From contig JAMLIC010000021.1 in assembly GCA_023954375.1 (NCBI GenBank), forward strand, positions 62,001 through 126,000: DNA of 64,000 nt, given 5' to 3'. Numbering within the stretch: position 1 is the first letter of the stretch; every line of letters starts with the position of its first letter. The notes below the pieces were generated by a model that ran no database searches, was not told the origin of the DNA, and saw nothing but the letters and a program-made list of their open reading frames with translations. A program made the position numbers and the translations under genes. This document shows positions 18,607 to 27,300 of this stretch, in pieces. The DNA is from Planctomycetota bacterium. Lineage in GTDB: Bacteria > Planctomycetota > J058.

Positions 18607-19116
18607 ATGACCCGCTCGAACGTCCGCCACGCCCGCTCCGCCGCCCGGCCCGCCGCCCGCTCTGCCGACGACGTGCGCGCGCTGCGCGACGCCCTGCGCC
18701 GCCTCGTGGTCGAGCACGGCGCCCTCGACGAGGCCTGCCGGCCCTGCGGCGCGCCCCTGAGCCTGCCGCACGCCCACGCCCTCCTGGAGCTGCGCGCGGC
18801 GTCCGGGCCGCTCCGCGTGTCGGCCCTGGCGCAGCGGCTGCGGATCGACCGCACGAACGTGTCGCGCCTGTGCGCCCGGCTCGAGCGCCTGGGCGAGCTG
18901 GAGCGGACCGCGGACCCCGCCGACGGACGGGCCCTGGCGCTGGCGCTGACCCCGCGCGGCCGGGCCCGCGCGGCCGAGGTGGACCGCGCCAGCGTGGCCC
19001 ACGTGGGTCGCCTGGCCGCGACGCTCGGCCCCGACCTGCCGCGCGTCCTGGACGCGCTCGAGCGCCTGCGAGCGGCCATGGGCGAGGCCCGCGCCACCCG
19101 GGAGGAGACCGCATGA
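18607..19116 (+). CDS. MarR-family transcriptional regulator
   Basis: This 169-residue protein has the MarR layout: a winged helix-turn-helix at about 60-130 with the recognition helix in LAQRLRIDRTNVSRLCARLE, the wing in ERTADPADGRALALALTPRG, and flanking helices for dimerisation. The N-terminal 20 residues are basic and Ala/Arg rich. MarR proteins repress their own operon and are released by small phenolic or oxidative ligands, or by Cys oxidation; Cys residues occur in the segment EACRPCGAPL. The perfect palindrome over its promoter supports autoregulation. Its stop overlaps the start of the cytochrome c gene as ATGA, so the haem protein is probably under the same control. Confidence 0.88.
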   Translation: MTRSNVRHARSAARPAARSADDVRALRDALRRLVVEHGALDEACRPCGAPLSLPHAHALLELRAASGPLRVSALAQRLRIDRTNVSRLCARLERLGELERTADPADGRALALALTPRGRARAAEVDRASVAHVGRLAATLGPDLPRVLDALERLRAAMGEARATREETA

Positions 19117-19649
19117 GGCTCGACGCGACGACGCTCCTGGCCTTCGCGCTCGCCGGCGCCGCCCTGACGGGCTGCGACCGCCCGCCCGAGCCGCCTGCGA
19201 CGGCCGACGGCCACGCGGACCCGGTCGACGCGCTGAACCGCCTCGACCCGCGGCGACCCGTCCCGCTCCTGCCGGCCATGGCCTGGCACCAGAAGCAGAG
19301 CATGCAGCAGCACCTCGTGGCCGTGGAGGCGATCACCCACGCGCTGGCGCACGAGGACTGGGACGGCGTGGCCGCCGCGGCGCGCACGATCGGCACCTCG
19401 CCCGACATGCAGCGCACGTGCCGGCGCATGGGGGCGGGCGCCGAGGGCTTCACCGACCTGGCGCTCGAGTTCCACCAGCGCGCCGACGCCGTGGAAGACG
19501 CCGCGGCCACCCGCGACGCCGCGGCGGTCCTGCGCGCGACGTCGGTCATGCTGCGGACCTGCACCGCGTGCCACGCCGCCTTCCGCCAGGACGTCGTCGA
19601 CGCCGCGACCTGGAGCGCGCGCACGGGCATGACGCCGCCGGGTCACTGA
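19113..19649 (+). CDS. Cytochrome c'-like (class II) lipoprotein
   Basis: This 178-residue protein has a lipoprotein signal (LAGAALTGC). The single haem-binding motif CTACH lies near the C terminus, within CTACHAAFRQ, the hallmark of class II cytochromes c (four-helix bundle, cytochrome c'). Helical segments rich in His and Met precede it (MAWHQKQSMQQHLVAVEAI). Family members bind NO or act in respiratory electron transfer in the periplasm; the lipid anchor would tether it to a membrane. It is translationally coupled to the MarR regulator by a 4-base overlap, which suggests ligand- or redox-responsive expression. Confidence 0.85.
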   Translation: MRLDATTLLAFALAGAALTGCDRPPEPPATADGHADPVDALNRLDPRRPVPLLPAMAWHQKQSMQQHLVAVEAITHALAHEDWDGVAAAARTIGTSPDMQRTCRRMGAGAEGFTDLALEFHQRADAVEDAAATRDAAAVLRATSVMLRTCTACHAAFRQDVVDAATWSARTGMTPPGH

Positions 19650-19691
19650 ACGCGCGACCGCACGAGCCTACTGGCGCGCTGTCCCTTCCGG

Positions 19692-19994
19692 TCACGAGGG
19701 CTCCGGAGGCTCCATTCGCGCCACGATCACGTCGACGAACTCAGGGCGCCAAACGTCCCTTCGCACGTCGCGGAAGTGGTCGTGACCGAAGGCTTCCCCG
19801 TCTCTCTCCAGTCGATCCGCAGCCTGCAGGAGGAACTCGCCGACGGCCCGGACGAGCGCGGGGTCCGCCGTGCAGATCGTCATCTCGCGGAGCTCCAGCG
19901 GGTCGTCCAGGTCAGCTCCCACCTGGTGTCCGTAACCTCTCAGCACGTCCGGTTCGTCCTTCCTGTGGCGGTCCCATACGCTCGCCGTCGCCAT
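19692..19994 (-). CDS. Small Imm32-like hypothetical protein
   Basis: This 100-residue protein is less GC-biased than its neighbours. The segment LELREMTICTADPALVRAVG, the following helix (EFLLQAADRLE) and GHDHFRD, then a closing WRPEFVDVIVAR strand, resemble the Imm32-type immunity fold, but the match is by eye and weak. The ATG at 19994 has GGGAG immediately upstream; TTG at 20006 is an alternative start. If it is an immunity protein, no partner toxin is visible nearby. It diverges from the desaturase gene and has no other operon partner. Transfer from elsewhere is possible given its base composition. Confidence 0.55.
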   Translation of the reverse strand: MATASVWDRHRKDEPDVLRGYGHQVGADLDDPLELREMTICTADPALVRAVGEFLLQAADRLERDGEAFGHDHFRDVRRDVWRPEFVDVIVARMEPPEPS

Positions 19995-20030
19995 CTCCCA
20001 TGTCAATTGGCCCCGAGGCGCGCGAGGGTC

Positions 20031-20036
20031 TACCCT
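20031..20036 (+). promoter_or_regulatory. -10-like hexamer TACCCT, leaderless start
   Basis: TACCCT ends six bases before the desaturase ATG at 20043, with no Shine-Dalgarno between. A TTGGCC 18 bases upstream could act as a weak -35. Confidence 0.5.
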
Positions 20037-20042
20037 GCCCCC

Positions 20043-20885
20043 ATGGACGCGCCGGCGACGAGCGAGGCAGCGGTCGTGGCTCACCGGCCGTTCCGGCCGG
20101 TGTGGGGCAAGCTGCTCCCGTTCGTGGTCGTCCACGCGGCCGCCGTCGCGGGGGTGGTCGTCGTCGGGGTCGAGCCGGGGTGGGTCCTCCTGGCGGTCGG
20201 CCTCTACGTCGTACGGGTCCTCGGGACGACGCTGGGCCTGCACCGCTACTTCTCGCACCGCTCGTTCAGGACGTCGCGGTGGTTCCAGCTCGTGCTGGCG
20301 CTGTGGGCCAACACGACCCTCATGCGCGGGCCGATCCAGTGGGCGGCCAACCACCGCCACCACCACCGCACGTCCGACGGCCCGGCCGACTTCCACTCGC
20401 CGGGCCGGCGCGGCCTCCTGCACGCGCACGTCCTGTGGTTCCTCGACCGCGAGCTGAGCGAGACGCCCGTGAAGCCCTGCCGCGACCTGGAGCGCTACCC
20501 GGAGCTCCGCCTCCTCGACCGCTACTACCCGCTCCCCGCCTACGCCCTGGCCGCCGCGCTCTACGCCCTGGGCGGCTGGCCGTGGTTCGTGTGGGGCTTC
20601 CTCGTCAGCACGGTCGTCACCTGGCACGCCGTGTTCATGATCAACAGCGGCGCCCACGTGTGGGGCTCGCGCCGCTACGACACGCCGGACGACAGCCGCA
20701 ACAACGGCCTCCTCGCCCTGCTGCTCCTGGGCGAGGGCTGGCACAACAACCACCACCACGACATGCACGCCGCCTGGCACGGCCGGCGCTGGTGGGAGGT
20801 CGACCTCACCTACTACGCGCTCCGCACCCTGGCGGCCGTCGGGCTGGTGTGGGGCCTGCGCCCGGCCAGCGGCCCTCGCTCCTGA
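20043..20885 (+). CDS. Membrane fatty-acid desaturase (delta-9 type)
   Basis: This 280-residue protein contains the three histidine boxes of acyl-CoA/acyl-lipid desaturases: HRYFSH (67-72), HRHHH (104-108) and HNNHH (234-238), which bind the di-iron centre. Hydrophobic pairs lie at about 25-60, 80-100 and 165-200, consistent with four membrane-spanning helices. The enzyme inserts a cis double bond into fatty acyl chains using oxygen and reduced electron carriers, and would tune membrane fluidity. The ATG at 20043 gives a standard N terminus; an open frame continues upstream but overlaps the oppositely oriented small gene. It converges on the TPR/lectin-like gene with one base between stops. 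Confidence 0.93.
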   Translation: MDAPATSEAAVVAHRPFRPVWGKLLPFVVVHAAAVAGVVVVGVEPGWVLLAVGLYVVRVLGTTLGLHRYFSHRSFRTSRWFQLVLALWANTTLMRGPIQWAANHRHHHRTSDGPADFHSPGRRGLLHAHVLWFLDRELSETPVKPCRDLERYPELRLLDRYYPLPAYALAAALYALGGWPWFVWGFLVSTVVTWHAVFMINSGAHVWGSRRYDTPDDSRNNGLLALLLLGEGWHNNHHHDMHAAWHGRRWWEVDLTYYALRTLAAVGLVWGLRPASGPRS

Positions 20886-20886
20886 C

Positions 20887-22245
20887 CTACCGCTCCTCGA
20901 CCCGGAGCCCGCGCCAGCGCGCCTCGGTGTCGTAGAACTTCGCCAGCCCGGCGCGGCCGTCGAGCGGGCGGTCGAGGCGCACGGCGTCGCCGCGCTTGCC
21001 GTTGACCACCGGCGTGAGCTCGTTGCCGCGCACCTCGACGCGGAGCGACGCCCAGCCCGTGTCGCCGAACGCGGCGTTCTGCGTCGCGCGGTGCTGCCAG
21101 CGCCCCTCGAGCATGCGGGCCACGCGCACGAACTTGGGCCAGGCGTCGTGCTTGCGCCGGTAGGCGTCGAGCTCCGGCCCCTCGAGGCGCGTGCGCGCGA
21201 ACGACAGGTCGTGGAACACGTAGACGAGGTAGAAGTCGTCGGCGCCGCGCGCGCCGACGACGACGCCGGCGTAGGCGCCCGGGCTGCCGGGGCCGAGCGA
21301 GACGTCGACCGAGATCGTGTGCTCGGGGCCCGCGCGGGGGACGGCGGGGAGGAGGAGCGCGAGGTCGAACTCGCCGCGCCCCTTGCCGGTGCCCGCGACG
21401 ACCTCGCCCTCGAGGCGCCACACGCCGCCGCGGTGGCCCCACCAGCGCTCCAGGGGCACCGGCGCGCCGGGCGCGCGGGCGGCGGCCTGGGCGTCGAGGC
21501 GCAGGGCGTCGACGGCGACGGGGTCGAGCGCCTGGTCGGGGTCGAGCCGCTCCGCCTCCTCGGCCAGGCGCAGGGCCTGCTCGGCCCGGCCGACCTCGCC
21601 GAGCGTCCCGGCGAGGGCGGCCGCCAGCGCCGCCGAGCCGGGCGCCGCGGCGCGCGCCGCCTCGAGCGCCTGCACCGCCGACGCCCCCTCGAGGGCCCCG
21701 AGCAGCGCCTCGGCGCGCTCGATCGCCGCCTCCTCCGCCCGCGCCGCTTCGGCCACGCGCCGCCGCAGGTCGGCCAGCGCGTCGACCGTGGCGCCCGCGC
21801 CCGGCGCGGCGCCGACGCCCTCGAGCGCGCGGTCGAGCGCCGTCGCGGCGCCGCGCAGGTCCCCGCGCTCGAGGCACAGCTCCGCCTGGAGGCGCAGGGC
21901 GTCGGGGTCGCGGGGCGCCAGCGCGAGCGCCCGGTCGAGGTCGTCGCGCACGGCCCCCGCGCCGGCCTCGGCGGCCCGCCGCGCCCGCGCGCGGCCGACG
22001 AGCGCGTCGACGCGGTCGGGGGCCGCGACGAGCGCCTCGCCGAAGCGGGTCGCCGCGAGCGCCGCCTCGCCCGCGTCGAGCAGGCGCTGGCCCTCGGCCA
22101 CGAGGGCCTCGGGGCCCGTCGGCCGCGCCTCGACCCGCTCCTGGTGCGCCCGCCACAGGAGCGCCGCCGCGACGGCCGACGACACGAACGTCACGCCCAG
22201 GAGGACGGCCGCCGCGTCCACACGCCCGCGCCGCGAGGCCCTCAC
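20887..22245 (-). CDS. Membrane-anchored TPR protein with C-terminal lectin-like domain
   Basis: This 452-residue protein has a basic N terminus, one transmembrane helix (AAVLLGVTFVSSAVAAALLW), TPR-like repeats at about 40-230 (LLDAGEAALAATRFGEAL and ALALAPRDPDALRLQAELCL), then a beta-rich domain at about 250-452 resembling LamG or DUF1080 sandwich domains (WRLEGEVVAGTGKGRGEF, SPGAYAGVVVGARGADDFYL and LRVEVRGNELTPVVNGKRG). The beta domain is typical of Planctomycetota proteins that bind or cleave carbohydrates, but no catalytic residues could be assigned. The start GTG overlaps the nadE stop by four bases, so it is co-translated with nadE, although a functional link is not apparent. Confidence 0.7.
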   Translation of the reverse strand: MRASRRGRVDAAAVLLGVTFVSSAVAAALLWRAHQERVEARPTGPEALVAEGQRLLDAGEAALAATRFGEALVAAPDRVDALVGRARARRAAEAGAGAVRDDLDRALALAPRDPDALRLQAELCLERGDLRGAATALDRALEGVGAAPGAGATVDALADLRRRVAEAARAEEAAIERAEALLGALEGASAVQALEAARAAAPGSAALAAALAGTLGEVGRAEQALRLAEEAERLDPDQALDPVAVDALRLDAQAAARAPGAPVPLERWWGHRGGVWRLEGEVVAGTGKGRGEFDLALLLPAVPRAGPEHTISVDVSLGPGSPGAYAGVVVGARGADDFYLVYVFHDLSFARTRLEGPELDAYRRKHDAWPKFVRVARMLEGRWQHRATQNAAFGDTGWASLRVEVRGNELTPVVNGKRGDAVRLDRPLDGRAGLAKFYDTEARWRGLRVEER

Positions 22246-24254
22246 GGACGCCACGCCTCGACCTCGGCCAGCCACGAGGCGACCTGGGCGTCGGACGGCA
22301 TGCGCCAGTCGCCCCGCGGCGAGAGGGCCACCATGCCGACCTTCGGGCCGTCGGGCGTGCACGAGCGCTTGAACTGGTTGTGGAAGAACCGGCGCAGGAA
22401 GACGCCCAGCCAGCGGCGCAGGGCCTCGTCGTCGTGGCGGCCGGCGAACGCCGCGCGCGCCAGGTCGAGGAGCTTCGTCGGCCGGCGCTTGTGGCGCACG
22501 AGGTGGTAGAGGAAGAAGTCGTGCAGCTCGTAGGGGCCGATCGTGCCCTCGGTGAGCTGCGCGATCTCGCCGGTCGGGTCGGGCGGGAGGAGCTCGGGCG
22601 AGATCGGCGTGTGCAGGATCGCGAACAGCACCTCGCGCAGGGCCTGCGGGTCGCCTCGCGACCAGGTCGCCGCCCGCTCGTTGGCCACCCAGCGGATCAC
22701 GAACTGGATCAGCGTCTTGGGGACGCCGGCGTTCACGTCGTAGCTGGAGATGTGGTCGCCCGTGTAGGTCGACCAGCCGAGCGCCTTCTCCGACAGGTCG
22801 CCCGTGCCGACGACCAGCGCGCAGGCCTGGTTGGCGAGCGTGAACAGGAGCAGCGTCCGCAGGCGCGCCTGCACGTTCTCGAGCGCGATGTCCCCCAGGG
22901 CCGGCTGCTCTCTCAGCCGCGCCAGCAGGTCGTCGACGCCCCGCGTGCCGCGGGCCGCGGCGTGCTCGCTCGCCGAGAGCACCAGGTGCGTGGCCTCGGA
23001 GACGCCGACCTCGCGGAACTCGGCGTCGAGCGCGCGCGCCAGGCGCTCGGCGTTGCCCCGCGTCCCGCTCGTCGTGCCCAGCCCGGGCATGGTCACGCCG
23101 AGGAGGTTCGTGCGCGGGAGGCCCAGGAGGTCGAGCGCGCCGGCCGCGACGAGCGCGGCGTGGGTCGAGTCGAGGCCGCCCGAGACGCCGAGCACCAGGC
23201 GCGAGATCCCCGTCGCGCGCATGCGCGTGGCCAGGGCGTTGGTCTGGATCTCGAACACCTCCCAGCAGCGCGTGGCGAGCGTGGCCGGGTCGGACGGGAT
23301 GAACGGGTGCGGGCTGACCTGGCGCCGCAGGGCCCCGGCCGGGGCGGCCGCGGTGAACGGCACGCGCCGGAAGGGGCGCGCCGCCTGCGCGGCGCAGGCG
23401 CCGAACGACGTCGTCTGCAGGCGCTCGTGCACGAGGAGCTCGAGGTCGACGTCGACCGAGACGAGCTGCCCGTCGCGCGCGAAGCGGCGCGAGCTGGCCA
23501 GCTCGCGCCCGTCCTCGCACACGAAGGCGTCGGCGTCGAAGGCCAGGTCGGTCGACGACTCGCCGGGGCCGGCGGCCACGTAGACGTAGACGCACTTGCC
23601 GCGGTCCGAGAGCGACCGCGCGAGCAGGCGCCGCAGCTCCGCCTTGCCGATCGTGAAGTTCGAGGCCGACAGGTTGCAGCAGACGGTCGCCCCGGCCGAC
23701 ACCTGCGCGGCGCTCGGCGGCGCCTGCACCCACATGTCCTCGCAGACCTCGACGCCGACCACGAGGTCCGGGACGCCGGTCGCCTCGAGGAGGACGTCGG
23801 TCCCGAACGGCACCGCCTCGCCGAGCACGCGCGCCGTCGACCCGGGCGGCACCTGCGTGCCGGGCTGGAACCAGCGCGCCTCCTCGAACTCGCGGTAGGT
23901 CGGCAGGTACGACTTGGGGACGACCGCGAGCACCCGCCCGCCCAGAACGGCGACCGCGACGTTGTAGAGCGACGGCCCCACACGCAGGGGCAGGCCGAGG
24001 AGGGCCAGCGGGGCGAGGTCGCGGCTGGCCTCGACGAGGTGGGCGAGGGCGCGCTCGACCTCGGCGTGCAGGTGCGCGTCGAAGAACAGGTCGCGCGCCG
24101 TGTAGGCCGTGAGCCCGAGCTCCGGGAAGACGACGACGGCGCAGCCCTCCTCGTGGGCCGTGCGCCAGAGGGCGAGCGTCTCCTCGGCGTTGCGCTCGAC
24201 GGCCGCCACCCCGCAGGGCGGCACCGCGGCGCCGATGCGGACGAAGCCTCGCAC
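22242..24254 (-). CDS. nadE: Glutamine-dependent NAD+ synthetase
   Basis: This 670-residue two-domain enzyme makes NAD from deamido-NAD, ATP and glutamine in the cytoplasm. The N-terminal nitrilase-type glutaminase domain has the Glu-Lys-Cys triad: E45 (FPELGLTAY), K114 (VPKSYLPTY) and C171 (EVCEDMW). The C-terminal synthetase domain has the PP-loop SGGLDST and the later GTGDLSEKALGW and YDVNAGVPKTL segments. Length matches the long bacterial form. The GTG start was chosen because GGGAGG lies about five bases upstream; an overlapping ATG is out of frame. A TACAGT hexamer 19 bases upstream is the likely -10. The downstream TPR/lectin-like gene overlaps by four bases. Confidence 0.97.
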   Translation of the reverse strand: MRGFVRIGAAVPPCGVAAVERNAEETLALWRTAHEEGCAVVVFPELGLTAYTARDLFFDAHLHAEVERALAHLVEASRDLAPLALLGLPLRVGPSLYNVAVAVLGGRVLAVVPKSYLPTYREFEEARWFQPGTQVPPGSTARVLGEAVPFGTDVLLEATGVPDLVVGVEVCEDMWVQAPPSAAQVSAGATVCCNLSASNFTIGKAELRRLLARSLSDRGKCVYVYVAAGPGESSTDLAFDADAFVCEDGRELASSRRFARDGQLVSVDVDLELLVHERLQTTSFGACAAQAARPFRRVPFTAAAPAGALRRQVSPHPFIPSDPATLATRCWEVFEIQTNALATRMRATGISRLVLGVSGGLDSTHAALVAAGALDLLGLPRTNLLGVTMPGLGTTSGTRGNAERLARALDAEFREVGVSEATHLVLSASEHAAARGTRGVDDLLARLREQPALGDIALENVQARLRTLLLFTLANQACALVVGTGDLSEKALGWSTYTGDHISSYDVNAGVPKTLIQFVIRWVANERAATWSRGDPQALREVLFAILHTPISPELLPPDPTGEIAQLTEGTIGPYELHDFFLYHLVRHKRRPTKLLDLARAAFAGRHDDEALRRWLGVFLRRFFHNQFKRSCTPDGPKVGMVALSPRGDWRMPSDAQVASWLAEVEAWRP

Positions 24255-24323
24255 ATGGCCCTCCCGGCGGGCCACTGTACTCCGCGCGCCCCCCGCCGCG
24301 TAGCGCCGCCCGTCCGCGGCTGC

Positions 24324-24329
24324 CAGGCT
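24324..24329 (+). promoter_or_regulatory. -10-like hexamer CAGGCT, leaderless start
   Basis: CAGGCT ends six bases before the GTG of the kinase gene at 24336. It is a weaker match to TANNNT but sits at the same position as the other hexamers in this window. Confidence 0.35.
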
Positions 24330-24335
24330 CTGGGC

Positions 24336-27300
24336 GTGAGCGCGCTCGCCTCGCTCCTCGGCGCCCTGGACCCCGCCGCGCGCACGGCGCTCGAGGCCGC
24401 CCTGCGCGACGGGCGGCTCCCCCAGGCCGAGCTGGCGCAGGCCTGGGCGGCCTGCCGCGGGTCGTCGGCCGAGCTCTCGCGCTGGCTGGCGCACCGGCTG
24501 GCGCACGCCGAGACGCGCGCCGAGCCGCCCGCGCCGGCCGCCGCCCCGCAGCGCGTCGGCCCCTACGTGGTCGAGCGCGAGCTGGCGCGCGGCGGCATGG
24601 GCGTCGTCCACGTGGCGGTCCACGCCCAGCTCGGCCGGCGCGTGGCGCTCAAGCTCCTGCCGGCGGGCGCCGGGGGCGAGCTGGCCGAGCGCTTCCAGCT
24701 CGAGGCGCAGGCGGCGGCGCGCCTGAAGCACCCGCACGTGGTCGGCGTGCACGAGGTCGGCGTCGAGCGCGGCCAGCCGTGGCTCGCCATGGACCTGATC
24801 GAGGGCGAGAGCCTGCACGCGCGCCTCGGGCGCGAGGGCCCGCTGCCGGAGGACGTCGCCGCGCCGCTCCTGGAGAAGGTGGCGCGCGCCGTGGCGTATG
24901 CCCACGCGCGGGGCGTGCTCCACCGCGACGTGAAGCCCCACAACGTGCTGCTCGACCAGGCCGGCGAGCCGTTCCTCGCCGACTTCGGCCTGGCGAAGGA
25001 CGTGTCGGCCGAGGCGAAGGGGGTGACCGTCAGCGGCCAGACGCTCGGCACGCCCGCTTACATGCCGCCCGAGCAGGCGGCGGGCGACCTGCAGCTCGTC
25101 GACCGCCGCGCCGACGTCTACGCGCTCGGCGCGACGCTCTACCACGCCCTCACCGGCCGCCCGCCCTACGAGGGGGCGACGGCCATGAACGTCGTCACGA
25201 AGGTGCTCACGGTCGACCCGCCGCGGCCGTCGAGCCTGCGCCCGGGGCTCGACCGCGACCTCGAGACGATCGTCCTGCGCGCCATGGAGCGCGAGCCCCA
25301 GGCGCGCTACCCGACGGCGCTGTCGCTCGCCGACGACCTGCGCCGCTGGCGCGAGGGCGCGCCGCTGGTCGCGCGGCCGGTCAGCCTGGCCGGGCGGCTG
25401 TGGCGGCGGGCGCGGCGCAACCGCGCGGCGAGCGCGGCCGCCGGCGCGGCGGCGCTCCTGGGGCTCGTCGTGTGGGGCGCCGTGACCGTGCGGCTCGACC
25501 GGGCGCGGGCGGACGCGCGGCGCGAGGAGGCGCGGGCGCGCGAGGCGGAGGGCGCGGCCGCCACGGCCCGCGACGAGGCCGTGCGCGCCAACGCCCGGCT
25601 GCGCGTCCTGCGCCGGCTCGACGGCGCGACGCGGCTCCTGTCGCTCGGCCGCTACGTCGAGGCCGAGGCCGAGTTCGCCCGCGCCGAGGGCGAGGCGGGC
25701 GCCATGGCGGGGGCCGGCGCGGCGCTGGAGGAGGCGGCGCGCCGCGGCGCGCGCCAGGCCGCGCAGCACCTCGGCCGCCCCGTCCCGGGCGCCGACCCGC
25801 AGGCGCCCGCCCTCGGCTGCGCCTTCGGCCCGCGCGGCCGGGTCCTCGCCCTCGTCGAGGGCGGCGCGGTCGTCGTGCGCGACCTCGTCCGCGGCGACGA
25901 GGTCCTCCGCGCGCCGGTGGGCGCGTGCGAGGGGGCCTGGCTCGCGTTCACGCCGGACGGGGAGACGCTCGTCGTCGCGCTGAAGCGGGCCGGCGGCCGC
26001 TCGCTCGAGGCGGCCTGGGACCTGCGGGGCGGACAGGCGCGCTGGCGGCGCGAGGTGGAGCGCGTCGTCGGCGGCCTGGCCGTCGACCCCACGGGGGCGC
26101 TGGCCGCGATCTTCGACCTGGCCGGCGTGACGACGCTCGTCGACCCGCGCTCCGGCGAGCCGGCGGGGCCTGCGCTCCGGGGCGACGCCCGGCCGGGGTG
26201 CGAGCGCAACCAGGCGGCCGCCTACGCCGCCGCCTTCGGCCCGCCCGAGGCGGGCGGCCGCCTGGCGGTGGCCTACTCGGACGGCCTGATCGGCTTCTGG
26301 GACGTGGCCACGGGCGCGGTCGACGTGCACAACGCGCGCGCCGCGCGGCGCGCGCTCGCCTGGCCGCCGCGCGGCGCCCTCGTCGAGGGCGCGCTCGCCC
26401 TCGTGGTCGGCGACGCGCTCGGCCGGGTCGAGGTCTGGGACCTCCAGGCGTCGAGCCCCGAGCGGATCGTCGTCGCCGACCTCCAGGCCGGCGCGGGCCT
26501 CGTCCGCTCGCTCGTCGTGCGCCCGCGCGACGCGGGCGGCGAGGCGCTGCTCGCCGCGCGCACCGAGGACGGCTCGGTCACCGTCTGGGACGAGGCGCTG
26601 CGCCCGCGGCGGCGGCTCCACCTGCGCGACGCCGACGCGGGCGGGTGCGCGCTCTCGCCCGACGGGCGCCTCCTCGCGACGTCCGGGCCAGGCCCGGCGC
26701 GGCTGTGGGACCCGGGGCCGCGGCGGCTGCGCGGGGCGGGGCCCGTGGCCCTCTCGCCGGACGGCGCGAGGGTCGCGCTCTGCCGGCCGCGCTTCCAGCA
26801 CGTCGGCGCCGACCTCGTGGCGGTGGACCTCTCGGACGGCCACGAGCGCCGCGTCGAGCTGCCGGCCCCCTACGGCCCGCGCGAGCTGCTCGCCGCGGCG
26901 ATCGACGCCGCCGGCGTCGTGTGGCTGACCACGCGCGAGGAGAACGAGCGCGTGCAGGAGCGCCGGCTGTGGGCCTGGGACCCGGACGGCGCGGCGGGGC
27001 CGCGGGCGATCGACCTCGCGCAGCCGGCCGCGTCCCTGGCGCTGCACCGCGACGGCGCGCTCCTCGGTCCGCTCGCCGGCCCGGCGAGAGGGCCGGCGCC
27101 GGCCGACGTCGTCCTGCGCGGGCTGCCGACGGGCGACGAGCGCGGCCGCTACGCCTGGCACACGCTCACGGTCACGGCCTGCCAGGCGCTCCCCGACGGG
27201 CGCTTCGTCACGGGCTCGCTCGACGGGACGGCGGCCTGGTGGCGGCCCGGCGCCGAGCGTCCGGAGCGGCTCGTCGACGCGCGCGCGGGCGACGCGCGCG

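Noticed and set aside
20001..20006. TTGACA on the minus strand as a -35 for the small Imm32-like gene
   Set aside because: It lies only six bases from the ATG, so any transcript would start inside the gene.
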